DNA of 64,000 nucleotides, taken from assembly GCF_001954135.1 (NCBI RefSeq), contig NZ_MBEQ01000094.1:86049-150048 (forward strand). Reading direction: 5' to 3'. Under the pieces are notes generated by a model. The model saw nothing but the letters and a program-made list of their open reading frames with translations, searched no databases and had not been told where the DNA came from. Below are positions 50,674-59,719 of the stretch, in pieces. A program made the position numbers and the translations under genes. The stretch comes from Mycobacterium sp. GA-1841 (GTDB taxonomy: Bacteria; Actinomycetota; Actinomycetes; Mycobacteriales; Mycobacteriaceae). How positions within the stretch are numbered: the first letter of the stretch is position 1; each line of letters starts with the position of its first letter.

Positions 50674-52098
50674 TCAGCCCACCTGCCGGCCCAGCTGCTG
50701 GTCCAGCGCCCGGCCGAGCACCCGGGCCCCCTCGGCGAAACGCTGCGGGTCAGGACCGCTGTAGTTCAGCCGCAGGTACGGTCCGGACGGCTCCGCGGGA
50801 AACCATTCGTCACCGGGGGCAACCAGCACCGACTCGGCCTCACAGGCACGGGCCAGGTGCTGCAGGTTGACCGCATCGGGCAGACGCAGCCACAGATGCA
50901 GCCCGCCGCGGGGCACGCGCTCCAATTGGGCGGCGGGTGCATGCTCGGCCAGGGCGGCGATGAGCAGATCACGGCGCACCTGCAGTTGCTGCCGCAGGTC
51001 TTTGAGGTGGGTACGCCAGGCCGGCTGGGAAACCACCTCGAGCGCCGCGGCTTGCAACACCGCACTGACGTACATCGACTCCGCACCGCGGTCGGCCAAG
51101 ATACGTTCGCGCGCAGGACCTCTGGCCACCAGCGCAGCCACCCGAATCGACGGCGACACACTCTTGGTCAGCGACCTGAGATAGATGACATGACCGGTGT
51201 CGTCGGAGGCCGCCACCGGCCGTGCACTGCCCTCGATCGCGAAGTCGCGCGCCCAGTCGTCTTCGACCAGGAAAGCGCCGTGGCTACGGACCACCTCGAG
51301 AACCTGCCCGGCGAGATCGGGATCCCATTGGACGCCGGTCGGATTGGCGAAATTGGGTTGTGCGTAGAACACTCGGGCCCCGGTCTCGGTGAAGGCCCGG
51401 GAAAGTTCCTCGGGCTCCGGTCCGTTCGGTCCACTGGGTACCGGCACCAGCCGCACTCCGCACTGCGCCGCGGCCAAGATGGCTCCCCAGTAGCTGGGCG
51501 ACTCGATCAACATCGGCTGGCCGAAGCCCACCAGGGCGCGGAAGATCGAACTCAGCCCACTCTGGCTGCCCGGCAGCACGATCACCTCGCGCGCGGTCGG
51601 CACGCTCAACTCGGCACCGAAGGTCTCGGACAACTCCTGGGCGAACCATGCCTGCAGGTCAGGCCGCCCGGGCGAAGGCGCCGGGCTCACGGCGGCATCG
51701 GTGCGCGCGGTTCGCGCCAGCGCGGTGCGGACCAGACGCTGAGGTAGCAGCTCGGCGGCCGGATAGCCGGAGTGCAGGGCGATCACGTCGGGCGCCACAC
51801 TGCGCAACGGCGTCGACAACGCCGGGATCCGCGCTTGTGGAGCCCTCAGCGCGGCGGTCTGCCAGCCGTAGTCGGGCAGACGTGCGGTGCGGACCGAACG
51901 CACGAATGTGCCCACGCCGGTTCGGCTCTCGACGAGCCCCAGGCCACGCAGGGTGCGCATGGCCTTGGCGACCGTGACCGGGCTGGCGCCGTACTCGGCC
52001 ACCAGGGCCCGGTTGGACGGCAGCCGGGCACCCGCCGGAGCGTTGGCGATCCACCGGCGCAGCCCGGACACGATCCGCGCAGTGCTATCGTTATCCAT
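50674..52098 (-). CDS. MocR/GntR-type regulator with aminotransferase-like domain
   Basis: 474 residues from ATG 52098 (MDNDSTARIVSGLRRW). The N-terminal GntR winged helix (ARLPSNRALVAEYGASPVTV, then MRTLRGLGLVESRTGVGTFV) is followed by a fold-type I aminotransferase domain with the PLP-binding Lys in SLTKSVSPSIRVAAL. MocR proteins use PLP adducts as the signal. The divergent DMT exporter gene begins at the same CATG, and a palindrome lies just outside the start, so this protein probably controls itself and the exporter. A TACTCT box 8 nt upstream of the ATG suggests a leaderless transcript. Confidence 0.92.
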   Translation of the reverse strand: MDNDSTARIVSGLRRWIANAPAGARLPSNRALVAEYGASPVTVAKAMRTLRGLGLVESRTGVGTFVRSVRTARLPDYGWQTAALRAPQARIPALSTPLRSVAPDVIALHSGYPAAELLPQRLVRTALARTARTDAAVSPAPSPGRPDLQAWFAQELSETFGAELSVPTAREVIVLPGSQSGLSSIFRALVGFGQPMLIESPSYWGAILAAAQCGVRLVPVPSGPNGPEPEELSRAFTETGARVFYAQPNFANPTGVQWDPDLAGQVLEVVRSHGAFLVEDDWARDFAIEGSARPVAASDDTGHVIYLRSLTKSVSPSIRVAALVARGPARERILADRGAESMYVSAVLQAAALEVVSQPAWRTHLKDLRQQLQVRRDLLIAALAEHAPAAQLERVPRGGLHLWLRLPDAVNLQHLARACEAESVLVAPGDEWFPAEPSGPYLRLNYSGPDPQRFAEGARVLGRALDQQLGRQVG

Positions 52099-53005
52099 GT
52101 TGATACAGAGTAGCGCTACTCGGAGTCGGTCAACAGCGCTATCCCACTCGGGGTTGTGGTGGGGACTGCTGGGCGTCACGGCTTTCTCGTTCACGATCGT
52201 GTTCACCAAGGTCGCCATCGGCGGGCTGTCCCCACTGTTCATCGGAGCCGGCCGCGCGGTCATCGCCGCGGCGATCGCGGCCACCGCCCTGACGCTGACC
52301 CGGCAGCCACTGCCGAACCGCCGGCAATGGCTGCGACTGGCCGTGGTGGCCGCCGGGGTGGTGGCCGGATTCCCACTACTGACGTCCTATGCGCTCACGG
52401 TGGTTCCGGCCAGCCACGGCGCCATCGTCGTCGCACTACTTCCGGCGGCCACCGCGGTGTGCGCGGTGTTGCGCGGACACGAACGGCCGCCGGTCATGTT
52501 CTGGCTGATGGCGACGGCCGGGGCCCTGGCCGCGATCGTGTTCGCGATGGTGCACGGCTCCGGGCTCGGCCATCTGAGCTGGCCAGACCTGCTGCTGTTC
52601 GGTGCCGTACTCGCCGCGGCGATCGGTTACGCCGAAGGCGGGTTGCTGGCCCGGGAACTCGGCGCATGGCAGACGGTGTCCTGGGCTCTGGTGGTCGCGG
52701 CGCCGGTGATGCTCGCACTGACCGCACTGTCGGTGGTCCACCAGCCGCCGCAGGCGACGCCGGTGCAGTGGGCGTCGTTCGGCTATCTGGCCGCGGTCAG
52801 CATGTATCTGGGCTTCTTCGCCTGGTACCGCGGGCTGGCCATCGGCCCGATGACCCAGGTGAGTCAGGTGCAGCTGATCCAACCGGTGCTCACCATCGGC
52901 TGGGCCGCACTGCTGTTGCACGAGCGGTTGACCTGGTCGACCGTTCTCGGCGGCGCCGTGGTGATCGGGTGCGCCGCGCTGGCCGTCCGTATCCGGCTCC
53001 GATGA
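52097..53005 (+). CDS. EamA/DMT-family transporter
   Basis: 302 residues if ATG 52097 is used. That codon overlaps the start of the divergent regulator (CATG at 52096-52099), so a later TTG at 52154, before the first membrane segment, may be the true start. The protein has ten hydrophobic segments in two EamA repeats: WWGLLGVTAFSFTIVFTKVA and, in the second, YLAAVSMYLGFFAWYRGLAI. DMT exporters next to MocR regulators often carry vitamin B6-related or amino compounds. The gene ends before a convergent terminator. Confidence 0.87.
   Translation: MLIQSSATRSRSTALSHSGLWWGLLGVTAFSFTIVFTKVAIGGLSPLFIGAGRAVIAAAIAATALTLTRQPLPNRRQWLRLAVVAAGVVAGFPLLTSYALTVVPASHGAIVVALLPAATAVCAVLRGHERPPVMFWLMATAGALAAIVFAMVHGSGLGHLSWPDLLLFGAVLAAAIGYAEGGLLARELGAWQTVSWALVVAAPVMLALTALSVVHQPPQATPVQWASFGYLAAVSMYLGFFAWYRGLAIGPMTQVSQVQLIQPVLTIGWAALLLHERLTWSTVLGGAVVIGCAALAVRIRLR
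52108..52121. promoter_or_regulatory. palindromic operator of the MocR/DMT divergent pair
   Basis: GAGTAGCGCTACTC is a perfect 14-bp palindrome. Its minus-strand end contributes to TACTCT, the likely -10 box of the regulator gene, so binding would block the regulator's own promoter. Confidence 0.55.
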
Positions 53006-53025
53006 TTCGCCGAGGAATGAACCGT

Positions 53026-53062
53026 GAAAGCCCGTGGAAACCCTTGGACTCCAAGGGCTTTC
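53026..53062. terminator. hairpin between convergent genes
   Basis: A CCCTTGGACTCCAAGGG hairpin (53041-53057) is nested in an outer pair GAAAGCCC (53026-53033) / GGGCTTTC (53055-53062), so two alternative stems are possible. It lies between the DMT gene (+) and the secreted-protein gene (-) and could serve both. Confidence 0.65.
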
Positions 53063-53069
53063 GCGGGTG

Positions 53070-53582
53070 TCAGATCTTTACCAAGAAATCCGAGCTGTAG
53101 ACGTCGCTGCGGATGCGTCCCGGCGCGGGCGGCCCCTCGACCACCACCCAGGCCTCGGTCGCGCCGTCCATCGCCGGCCCGGAGACCGTGATGGTCGCGG
53201 TGCCGCTGGCATCGGTGTGCAGCAGGCCGCCGGACACCCCGGGATTCCCGACGCTGCAGGTGGCCACCGGCGACCGGGGCATCTGGATCAACCGGACCCG
53301 GTAGTCGGTGTCCGGCCAGGCCGATTGCATGGTCACCTGCGCACTCACCTGGGAGCCATCCGAGCCGATGTGGGCAAACCCGTTGCCGCTACCCGAGCCC
53401 ATTCCGTCGAGGAACAGGCCTTGCTCGAAATCGCAGTTTCGGATGTAGTTCGACAACGGCACCATCGTCGTCGCCGACGCCGGGGCCGCACCGATCCCGC
53501 CCAGCACCACCGCACCGATCCCCACCACACCGATCCCAACCATGGCCATCGTGTGTCTTGCGCGCCACCCCATCGCCTGCAT
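53070..53582 (-). CDS. secreted protein, unknown function
   Basis: 170 residues from ATG 53582 (an ATG three codons later is also possible). A signal peptide is clear: a basic start WRARHTM, a hydrophobic core AMVGIGVVGIGAVVLGGIGA, and a cleavage site near ASA-TT. The mature protein has two cysteines (IRNCDFEQG and VATCSVGNP) that may pair, and looks beta-rich (VSAQVTMQSAWPDTDYRVRL; GTATITVSGP). I do not recognise a family with a known role. Confidence 0.75.
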   Translation of the reverse strand: MQAMGWRARHTMAMVGIGVVGIGAVVLGGIGAAPASATTMVPLSNYIRNCDFEQGLFLDGMGSGSGNGFAHIGSDGSQVSAQVTMQSAWPDTDYRVRLIQMPRSPVATCSVGNPGVSGGLLHTDASGTATITVSGPAMDGATEAWVVVEGPPAPGRIRSDVYSSDFLVKI

Positions 53583-53678
53583 CCCGCCTGCTCGACGTAC
53601 CAGTGGGCCATTATTGGCACACGAAGCCCGCCGAGAAGCGGCAGTTCGGCGAAATTCTCCGATCCGAAGCGTCGGCGG

Positions 53679-54437
53679 TCAGCGCCAGCGCCGCAGCACC
53701 TCTTTGGCCCGCACGCTCAGCGCTGCCTGCAGGAACGGCCCGAAGGTGATGCGGCCGACGCCGAGGTCGCTCAGCGCGGCCAGATCTGCGGAATCGGGCG
53801 GCACCGTCACACTGACCGGCAGCGGCACCCCAGACACGAAGCGCCCCAGCCCGTCCGGGTCGGCCAAACCTGCCGGGAACAACGAATCGGCACCCGCAGC
53901 CGCGGCCTCGGTCAGACGGGCGATCGCCCGATCGACACGGTCGGCCTCCTCACCGTCCTTACGCAGGAACAGGTCGGTACGCGCATTGATCACCACGTGC
54001 ACGCCGGCAGCGTCGGCGGCCGCACGGAGCCGGCCCACCAACTCGGCGTGCTCGGCGGGGCTGCGCAGCCGCTTGCCCTCCTGGTGCACGGTGTCCTCGA
54101 GGTTGAAGCCCACCGCGCCCACGTCGAGCAGACCCTCGATCAGCCGCTCCGGGGTTTCGCCGTAACCGGATTCGATGTCCACCGAAACCGGGACGTCGAC
54201 CGCGTCGGTGATCTGGCGCACCCGGGTCAGCAGATCGTCGAAGGACATCACCTCGCCATCGGCCTTGCCGATCGAGTCGGCCAGCGGGTGGCTTCCCACG
54301 GTCAGTGCGGAAAACCCCTCACCGACAGCCAGCCGGGCCGACCAGGCGTCCCAGACCGTGGGCAGCACAACGGGGTTGCCCGGCTGATGCAGCGCCAGCA
54401 GCGCCGCGGCCCGGTCTTGCAACGTGGTCTCACTCAT
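53679..54437 (-). CDS. isocitrate lyase/PEP mutase superfamily enzyme
   Basis: 252 residues from ATG 54437 behind GGAGG. The PEP-mutase-like barrel pattern is visible: LPTVWDAWSARLAVGEGFSA (strand with the conserved D-x-W/S-A), VSVDIESGYGE (metal-binding acids), GAVGFNLEDTVH and VVINARTDLFL. Members cleave or form C-C or P-C bonds of 2-oxo acids (methylisocitrate or oxaloacetate type). The true substrate is unclear because the catalytic lid motif of isocitrate lyase is absent. Confidence 0.88.
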   Translation of the reverse strand: MSETTLQDRAAALLALHQPGNPVVLPTVWDAWSARLAVGEGFSALTVGSHPLADSIGKADGEVMSFDDLLTRVRQITDAVDVPVSVDIESGYGETPERLIEGLLDVGAVGFNLEDTVHQEGKRLRSPAEHAELVGRLRAAADAAGVHVVINARTDLFLRKDGEEADRVDRAIARLTEAAAAGADSLFPAGLADPDGLGRFVSGVPLPVSVTVPPDSADLAALSDLGVGRITFGPFLQAALSVRAKEVLRRWR

Positions 54438-54548
54438 CGGTTCCTCCAGGTGCTCGAACATGTCCTGACCGGCCGCGAAGCCGTCGGCCCCAACAGTACG
54501 GCCCCAGCTCGGCGGGCATCGGGGTGACGAGCAGCGAGCCACCGCGCA

Positions 54549-54564
54549 CGTGATGTGCATCACG
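54549..54564 (+). promoter_or_regulatory. Crp-like site upstream of the sdh operon
   Basis: CGTGATGTGCATCACG fits GTGA-N6-TCAC, the core of the cAMP receptor protein site, with 7-bp perfect arms. Its centre is about 40 bp upstream of the start point predicted from the -10 box at 54583-54588, the position used by class II activators. Confidence 0.65.
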
Positions 54565-54582
54565 CCCGGATCGTGATGTGGC

Positions 54583-54588
54583 TAGCAT
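54583..54588 (+). promoter_or_regulatory. -10 box of the sdh operon
   Basis: TAGCAT (TANNNT). It predicts a leader of about 40 nt before the TTG at 54636, consistent with the GAGGAGG found there. Confidence 0.45.
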
Positions 54589-54635
54589 TGGGTGTCGTAC
54601 TGTGAGCCCTGACACCTTCAGCCCGAGGAGGTCAC

Positions 54636-54932
54636 TTGTCCACCACCACCGAGTTCACCGAACTTCACAATCTGATCGGCGATATGCGCCGCTGCGTCAC
54701 CGCGCTGGCATCCAGATACGGGGACTCCCCGGCCATGCGCCGCGTCGTCAACGATGCCGAACGGATCCTCAATGACATCGAGCGGTTGGACATCGACGCC
54801 GAAGAGCTGGAGATGCGTCACGGCGTGACCCGCCAACAACCGGCCCGCGAGAAGATCGGCATCCCCGACACCCAATACGGAAGCGAGTTCTGGCAGGACG
54901 TCGCCGACGAGGGTCTCGGCGGATACCGCTGA
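54636..54932 (+). CDS. conserved small protein of the succinate dehydrogenase operon (Rv0250c-like)
   Basis: 98 residues from TTG 54636 with GAGGAGG upstream. It is soluble, acidic and helical (LHNLIGDMRRCVTALASRYG, then VVNDAERILNDIERLDIDAE), with a tail QYGSEFWQDVADEGLGGYR. It is the first gene before the membrane anchor, as in M. tuberculosis Rv0250c. The function is unknown; a role in assembly or regulation of the dehydrogenase is a guess from its constant place. Confidence 0.85.
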   Translation: MSTTTEFTELHNLIGDMRRCVTALASRYGDSPAMRRVVNDAERILNDIERLDIDAEELEMRHGVTRQQPAREKIGIPDTQYGSEFWQDVADEGLGGYR

Positions 54933-54984
54933 GCTCACGGGGCGGTTGCCGCCTGGAAAACAATTGAACTGAAGAAAGGGAACC

Positions 54985-55806
54985 GTGAGCGCACCCACCG
55001 CTGACCGTCGCGCGACCGGGGTCTTCTCGTCCACACGAGCACAGATCCCGCAACGCACCCTACGGACCGACCGGTGGTGGCAGGCACCACTATTGACCAA
55101 TCTGGGGCTCGCGGCCTTCGTCATCTACGCGACGGTCCGGGCGTTCTGGGGCAGCGCGTACTGGGTGGCGGACTATCACTACCTGACGCCCTTCTATTCA
55201 CCGTGCATCAGCACGGCGTGCGCGCCCGGCTCCAGTCATCTCGGACAATGGGTCGGCGACCTGCCCTGGTTCATCCCGATGGCGTTCATCTCACTGCCGT
55301 TCCTGTTGGCCTTCCGGCTGACGTGTTACTACTACCGCAAGGCGTACTACCGGTCGGTGTGGCAGTCACCGACCGCCTGCGCGGTCGCCGAACCGCACGC
55401 GAAATACACCGGGGAAACCCGGCTTCCGCTGATCATGCAGAACGTGCACCGTTACTTCTTCTACGTCGCGGTGCTCATCTCGGTGCTCAACACCTACGAC
55501 GCGATCGTCGCGTTCCATTCGCCGTCCGGCTTCGGATTCGGCCTCGGCAACATCGTCCTGGTCGGCAATGTCATCCTGCTGTGGATCTACACGGTGTCCT
55601 GCCACTCGTGCCGCCACGTCACCGGCGGACGGCTCAAGCACTTCTCCAAACACCCTGTCCGGTATTGGATCTGGACGCAGGTGAGCAAGCTCAACACCCG
55701 CCACATGCAGTTCGCCTGGATCACGCTGGGCACGCTGGTTCTCACCGACTTCTACGTCATGTTGGTGGCCAGCGGCACCATCTCGGATCTGAGGTTCATC
55801 GGCTGA
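54985..55806 (+). CDS. succinate dehydrogenase membrane anchor subunit (Rv0249c-like)
   Basis: 273 residues from GTG 54985 behind AAAGGGAA. Five hydrophobic segments: LGLAAFVIYATVRAFWG, FIPMAFISLPFLLAF, YFFYVAVLISVLNTY, NIVLVGNVILLWIYTV and ITLGTLVLTDFYVMLV. Histidines such as NVHRYFF and SCHSCRHVTGG are candidate haem b ligands. This single-polypeptide anchor belongs to the Sdh1 type of mycobacteria, which passes electrons from the SdhAB head to menaquinone. sdhA and sdhB follow. Confidence 0.9.
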   Translation: MSAPTADRRATGVFSSTRAQIPQRTLRTDRWWQAPLLTNLGLAAFVIYATVRAFWGSAYWVADYHYLTPFYSPCISTACAPGSSHLGQWVGDLPWFIPMAFISLPFLLAFRLTCYYYRKAYYRSVWQSPTACAVAEPHAKYTGETRLPLIMQNVHRYFFYVAVLISVLNTYDAIVAFHSPSGFGFGLGNIVLVGNVILLWIYTVSCHSCRHVTGGRLKHFSKHPVRYWIWTQVSKLNTRHMQFAWITLGTLVLTDFYVMLVASGTISDLRFIG

Positions 55807-55869
55807 GCCGGTCACGCATAAATCGTTGACCGGCAAGTACATACACGCGAAAGGCGAGTGGGGATTTTC

Positions 55870-57810
55870 ATGGCAGGGGATGATGTTCTTCGCGCAAGCG
55901 GCTCATCAGAGTTGGAACGGCACACTTACGACGTCGTCGTGATCGGTGCCGGCGGGGCGGGTCTACGCGCGGTGATCGAGGCCCGCGAACGTGGCCTGCG
56001 GGTGGCGGTGGTGACCAAGTCGTTGTTCGGCAAGGCCCACACCGTGATGGCCGAAGGCGGCTGCGCGGCGGCCATGCGCAACGTCAACACCAAGGACTCC
56101 TGGCAGGTGCACTTCGGTGACACCATGCGCGGCGGCAAGTTCCTCAACAACTGGCGGATGGCCGAACTGCACGCGCAGGAAGCCCCGGACCGGGTGTGGG
56201 AGCTGGAGACCTACGGCGCATTGTTCGACCGGACCAAGGACGGCCGGATCAGCCAGCGCAACTTCGGCGGACATACCTACCCGCGGCTGGCGCACGTCGG
56301 CGACCGCACCGGCTTGGAGATCATCCGCACCCTGCAGCAGAAGATCGTCTCACTGCAGCAGGAAGACAAGGCCGAACTCGGTGACTACGAGGCTCGGATC
56401 AAGGTGTTCCACGAAACCTCGATCACCGACCTGATCAAAGATGGTGACCGGATCGCCGGGGCCTTCGGTTACTACCGGGAGACCGGCAATTTCGTGCTGT
56501 TCGAGGCGCCGGCGATCGTGTTGGCCACCGGCGGGATCGGCAAGTCGTTCAAGGTGTCGTCGAACTCCTGGGAGTACACCGGCGACGGCCACGCCCTGGC
56601 CCTGCGCGCCGGGTCCGGTCTGATCAACATGGAGTTCATCCAGTTCCACCCCACCGGCATGGTCTGGCCGCTCTCGGTGAAAGGCATCCTGGTCACCGAG
56701 GGTGTCCGCGGTGACGGCGGCGTGCTCAAGAACTCCGAGGGCAAGCGGTTCATGTTCGACTACATTCCCGCGGTGTTCAAAGGCCAGTACGCCGAGACCG
56801 AGGAAGAAGCCGACCAGTGGCTCAAAGACAACGACTCTGCCCGCCGCACCCCTGACCTGCTGCCCCGCGACGAGGTGGCCCGTGCCATCAACTCCGAGGT
56901 GAAGGCCGGCCGCGGCTCACCTCACGGCGGCGTGTACCTCGACATCGCCTCCCGGATGCCCACCGAGGAGATCAAGCGCCGGCTGCCGTCGATGTACCAC
57001 CAGTTCATGGAGCTGGCCGAGGTGGACATCACCAAAGACGAGATGGAAGTCGGACCCACCTGTCACTACGTGATGGGCGGTATCGAGGTCGATCCCGACA
57101 CCGGCGGCGCCGCGACGCCCGGCCTGTTCGCCGCCGGCGAGTGTTCGGGCGGCATGCACGGCTCCAATCGTCTTGGTGGAAACTCCCTTTCGGATCTGCT
57201 GGTGTTCGGCCGACGGGCCGGGCTCGGTGCGGCCGACTACGTGGCGGCGCTGCCGGAGCGGCCCAAGGTTTCGGAGGCCGCGCTCATCGAGGCGACCGAG
57301 TTGGCCTTGGCGCCCTTCGAATCACACGCCAATCCGGAGAACCCGTACACCCTGCACGCCGAGCTTCAGCAATGCATGAACGACCTCGTCGGCATCATTC
57401 GCAAGGCCGACGAGATCGAAGAGGCCCTGGCCAAGCTGGCCGAGCTGCGGACCCGCGTGCACAACGTCAGCGTCGAGGGCGGCCGCGTCTTCAACCCCGG
57501 CTGGCACCTGGCCATCGACATGCGCAACATGCTGCTGGTCAGTGAATGCGTCGCCAAAGCCGCCCTGACCCGTACCGAGAGCCGTGGTGGGCACACCCGC
57601 GACGACTATCCGGACATGGACGCCAACTGGCGCAACACCCTGCTGGTGTGCCGCGCGACCGGCGAAGATCAGGTGGTACCGGACGTGACGGTGACGCCGG
57701 AACAACAGCTGCCCATGCGGGCGGACCTGCTGGGCACGTTCGAGCTGTCCGAACTCGAAAAGTATTACACCGACCAGGAACTGGCCGAACACCCCGATCG
57801 GAAAGGCTGA
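55870..57810 (+). CDS. sdhA: succinate dehydrogenase flavoprotein subunit
   Basis: 646 residues from ATG 55870; GTG 55858 is an alternative. The FAD motif is VVVIGAGGAGLRAVIEARER, the covalent-FAD/substrate loop KAHTVMAEGGCAAAM (the His of AHT, with a shifted context typical of this type), and HPTGMVWPLSVKGILVTEGV and RLGGNSLSDLLVFGR carry active-site residues. It oxidises succinate to fumarate and feeds electrons to SdhB. The length equals that remembered for Rv0248c. Confidence 0.95.
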   Translation: MAGDDVLRASGSSELERHTYDVVVIGAGGAGLRAVIEARERGLRVAVVTKSLFGKAHTVMAEGGCAAAMRNVNTKDSWQVHFGDTMRGGKFLNNWRMAELHAQEAPDRVWELETYGALFDRTKDGRISQRNFGGHTYPRLAHVGDRTGLEIIRTLQQKIVSLQQEDKAELGDYEARIKVFHETSITDLIKDGDRIAGAFGYYRETGNFVLFEAPAIVLATGGIGKSFKVSSNSWEYTGDGHALALRAGSGLINMEFIQFHPTGMVWPLSVKGILVTEGVRGDGGVLKNSEGKRFMFDYIPAVFKGQYAETEEEADQWLKDNDSARRTPDLLPRDEVARAINSEVKAGRGSPHGGVYLDIASRMPTEEIKRRLPSMYHQFMELAEVDITKDEMEVGPTCHYVMGGIEVDPDTGGAATPGLFAAGECSGGMHGSNRLGGNSLSDLLVFGRRAGLGAADYVAALPERPKVSEAALIEATELALAPFESHANPENPYTLHAELQQCMNDLVGIIRKADEIEEALAKLAELRTRVHNVSVEGGRVFNPGWHLAIDMRNMLLVSECVAKAALTRTESRGGHTRDDYPDMDANWRNTLLVCRATGEDQVVPDVTVTPEQQLPMRADLLGTFELSELEKYYTDQELAEHPDRKG

Positions 57811-57812
57811 GC

Positions 57813-58565
57813 ATGAGTGCCTATAACGCGAACCTGCGGGTATGGCGCGGCGACGACACCGGCGGCGAATTGCAGGACTACACCGTCGAGGTGAACGACG
57901 GCGAAGTGGTGCTCGACATCATCCACCGCCTGCAGGCCACCCAGACACCAGACCTGGCGGTGCGGTGGAACTGCAAGGCCGGCAAGTGCGGATCCTGCTC
58001 GGCGGAGATCAACGGCCGGCCGCGCCTGATGTGCATGACCCGGATGTCGACCTTCGATGAGAACGAGACCGTCACCGTGACGCCGCTGCGGACGTTCCCG
58101 GTGATGCGCGACCTGGTGACCGACGTGTCGTTCAACTACGAAAAGGCGCGCCAGATCCCGTCATTCACCCCGCCCAAAGATCTGCAGCCCGGCGAATACC
58201 GGATGCAACAGGAGGACGTGGGCCGCAGCCAGGAGTTCCGCAAGTGCATCGAGTGCTTCCTGTGCCAGAACGTCTGCCACGTGGTGCGTGACCACGAGGA
58301 GAACAAGGAAGCGTTTGCCGGACCGCGGTTTCTCATGCGAATCGCCGAGTTGGACATGCACCCGCTCGACGTCGCCGACCGCCAGGAGATGGCCCAGGAC
58401 GAGTTCGGGCTGGGCTACTGCAACATCACCAAGTGCTGCACCGAGGTGTGCCCGGAGAACATCAAGATCACCGACAACGCCCTGATCCCGATGAAGGAAC
58501 GCGTGGCCGACCGCAAGTACGACCCGATTGTGTGGTTGGGCAACAAGCTTTTTCGGAACAAATAG
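57813..58565 (+). CDS. sdhB: succinate dehydrogenase iron-sulphur subunit
   Basis: 250 residues from ATG 57813, 2 bp after sdhA. The three clusters are visible: [2Fe-2S] ligands in CKAGKCGSCSAEINGRPRLMC, then CIECFLCQNVCHVV and CNITKCCTEVCPENI for the [4Fe-4S]/[3Fe-4S] clusters. It carries electrons from SdhA to the membrane anchor. Followed by a strong hairpin. Confidence 0.96.
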   Translation: MSAYNANLRVWRGDDTGGELQDYTVEVNDGEVVLDIIHRLQATQTPDLAVRWNCKAGKCGSCSAEINGRPRLMCMTRMSTFDENETVTVTPLRTFPVMRDLVTDVSFNYEKARQIPSFTPPKDLQPGEYRMQQEDVGRSQEFRKCIECFLCQNVCHVVRDHEENKEAFAGPRFLMRIAELDMHPLDVADRQEMAQDEFGLGYCNITKCCTEVCPENIKITDNALIPMKERVADRKYDPIVWLGNKLFRNK

Positions 58566-58574
58566 GACCCGAGC

Positions 58575-58620
58575 GTGCGTTCAGATCGCGATCCGGCACG
58601 AATTCGCGATCTGAACGCAC
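58575..58620. terminator. 17-bp hairpin after the sdh operon
   Basis: Perfect inverted repeat GTGCGTTCAGATCGCGA (58575-58591) / TCGCGATCTGAACGCAC (58604-58620), with a 12-nt loop, 9 bp after the sdhB stop. No T-tract. Likely terminator or protective 3' stem. Confidence 0.65.
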
Positions 58621-58708
58621 CGTCGGCGCAAAAATTTTGGTGTACCCGCCCCCGCCCGACCGTTGCTAGGCTCAATCGACATCAAGCGCGCTTCGACGGG
58701 GGATACGC

Positions 58709-59710
58709 ATGCAGTTGTCCGGGCCTCAGCTGTCCCATGAGGATCTCCAACGCGTCGGCGGGACGGTCCAGTACCTGCAGAACGCCTTGTCAGCAAAGAT
58801 CGTCGGGCAGAAGACGCTGCAGCAGTCCCTGCTGATCGGGCTCATCGCCTCCGGCCACGTCCTGCTGGAAAGCGTTCCCGGGCTGGCCAAGACGACAGCG
58901 GCCAAGACCCTGGCCGAGAGTCTGAGCGCGCGGTTCCAGCGCATCCAGTGCACCCCGGACCTGCTCCCGAGCGACATCACCGGCGGCCAGATCTGGGACC
59001 AGAAGAACGGCGAGTTCAAGGTCTCGTTCGGTCCGGTGCATGCCAACATCGTCCTGCTCGATGAGATCAACCGGTCCTCGGCGAAAACCCAGAGCGCGAT
59101 GCTGGAAGCCATGGAGGAGCGCCAGACCACGATCGGCGGAACCGTCTATCCGCTGCCGAACCCGTTCCTGGTGCTCGCGACGCAGAACCCGATCGATCAA
59201 GAAGGCACGTATCAGCTGTCCGAAGCGCAGATGGACCGCTTCATGTTGAAGGACATCCTCACGTACCCCTCCCCCGAGGAGGAAGAGGAAGTCATCGCCC
59301 GGATCGCCGGCGGAGTGTTCGACAATCCACAAGCCGCCAACGGGCAGCTCGACACTCAGCGGGTGCTCTGGCTGCAGGCCATGTTCAAGCGGGTGTTCAT
59401 CGACCGTTCGATCGTGAAGTACGCGAGCTACATCGTGAACGCCACCCGCCACCCCAAGAACTACCTCGAACCCCAACTCGCCGACCTGATCCAGTTCGGT
59501 GCCAGTCCCCGGGCCACCATCGCCCTGTGCCGGGCGGCCTGCGCCCACGCGCTGTTGGAGGGCCGGCCCTACGCCGTCCCCGACGACGTCAAGGCGGTCG
59601 CCAAACGGGTTCTCCGGCACCGCATCATCTTGAAATTCCAGGCCTCGGCTCAGGGCATCACCCCGGAGTATCTGGTCGACGGCATCCTGCACCGCGTGCC
59701 GACGCCGTAA
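58709..59710 (+). CDS. MoxR-family AAA+ ATPase
   Basis: 333 residues from ATG 58709. Walker A is LLESVPGLAKTTAAKTL (GLAKT, as in MoxR), Walker B NIVLLDEINRSSAKTQSAML, followed by ATQNPIDQEGTYQLSEAQMD (sensor 1 and the family signature). MoxR ATPases act as chaperones that load metal or fold partners carrying VWA domains. The partners follow directly: DUF58 and VWA genes in one operon. Confidence 0.93.
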   Translation: MQLSGPQLSHEDLQRVGGTVQYLQNALSAKIVGQKTLQQSLLIGLIASGHVLLESVPGLAKTTAAKTLAESLSARFQRIQCTPDLLPSDITGGQIWDQKNGEFKVSFGPVHANIVLLDEINRSSAKTQSAMLEAMEERQTTIGGTVYPLPNPFLVLATQNPIDQEGTYQLSEAQMDRFMLKDILTYPSPEEEEEVIARIAGGVFDNPQAANGQLDTQRVLWLQAMFKRVFIDRSIVKYASYIVNATRHPKNYLEPQLADLIQFGASPRATIALCRAACAHALLEGRPYAVPDDVKAVAKRVLRHRIILKFQASAQGITPEYLVDGILHRVPTP

Positions 59711-59719
59711 CGAGCGACG

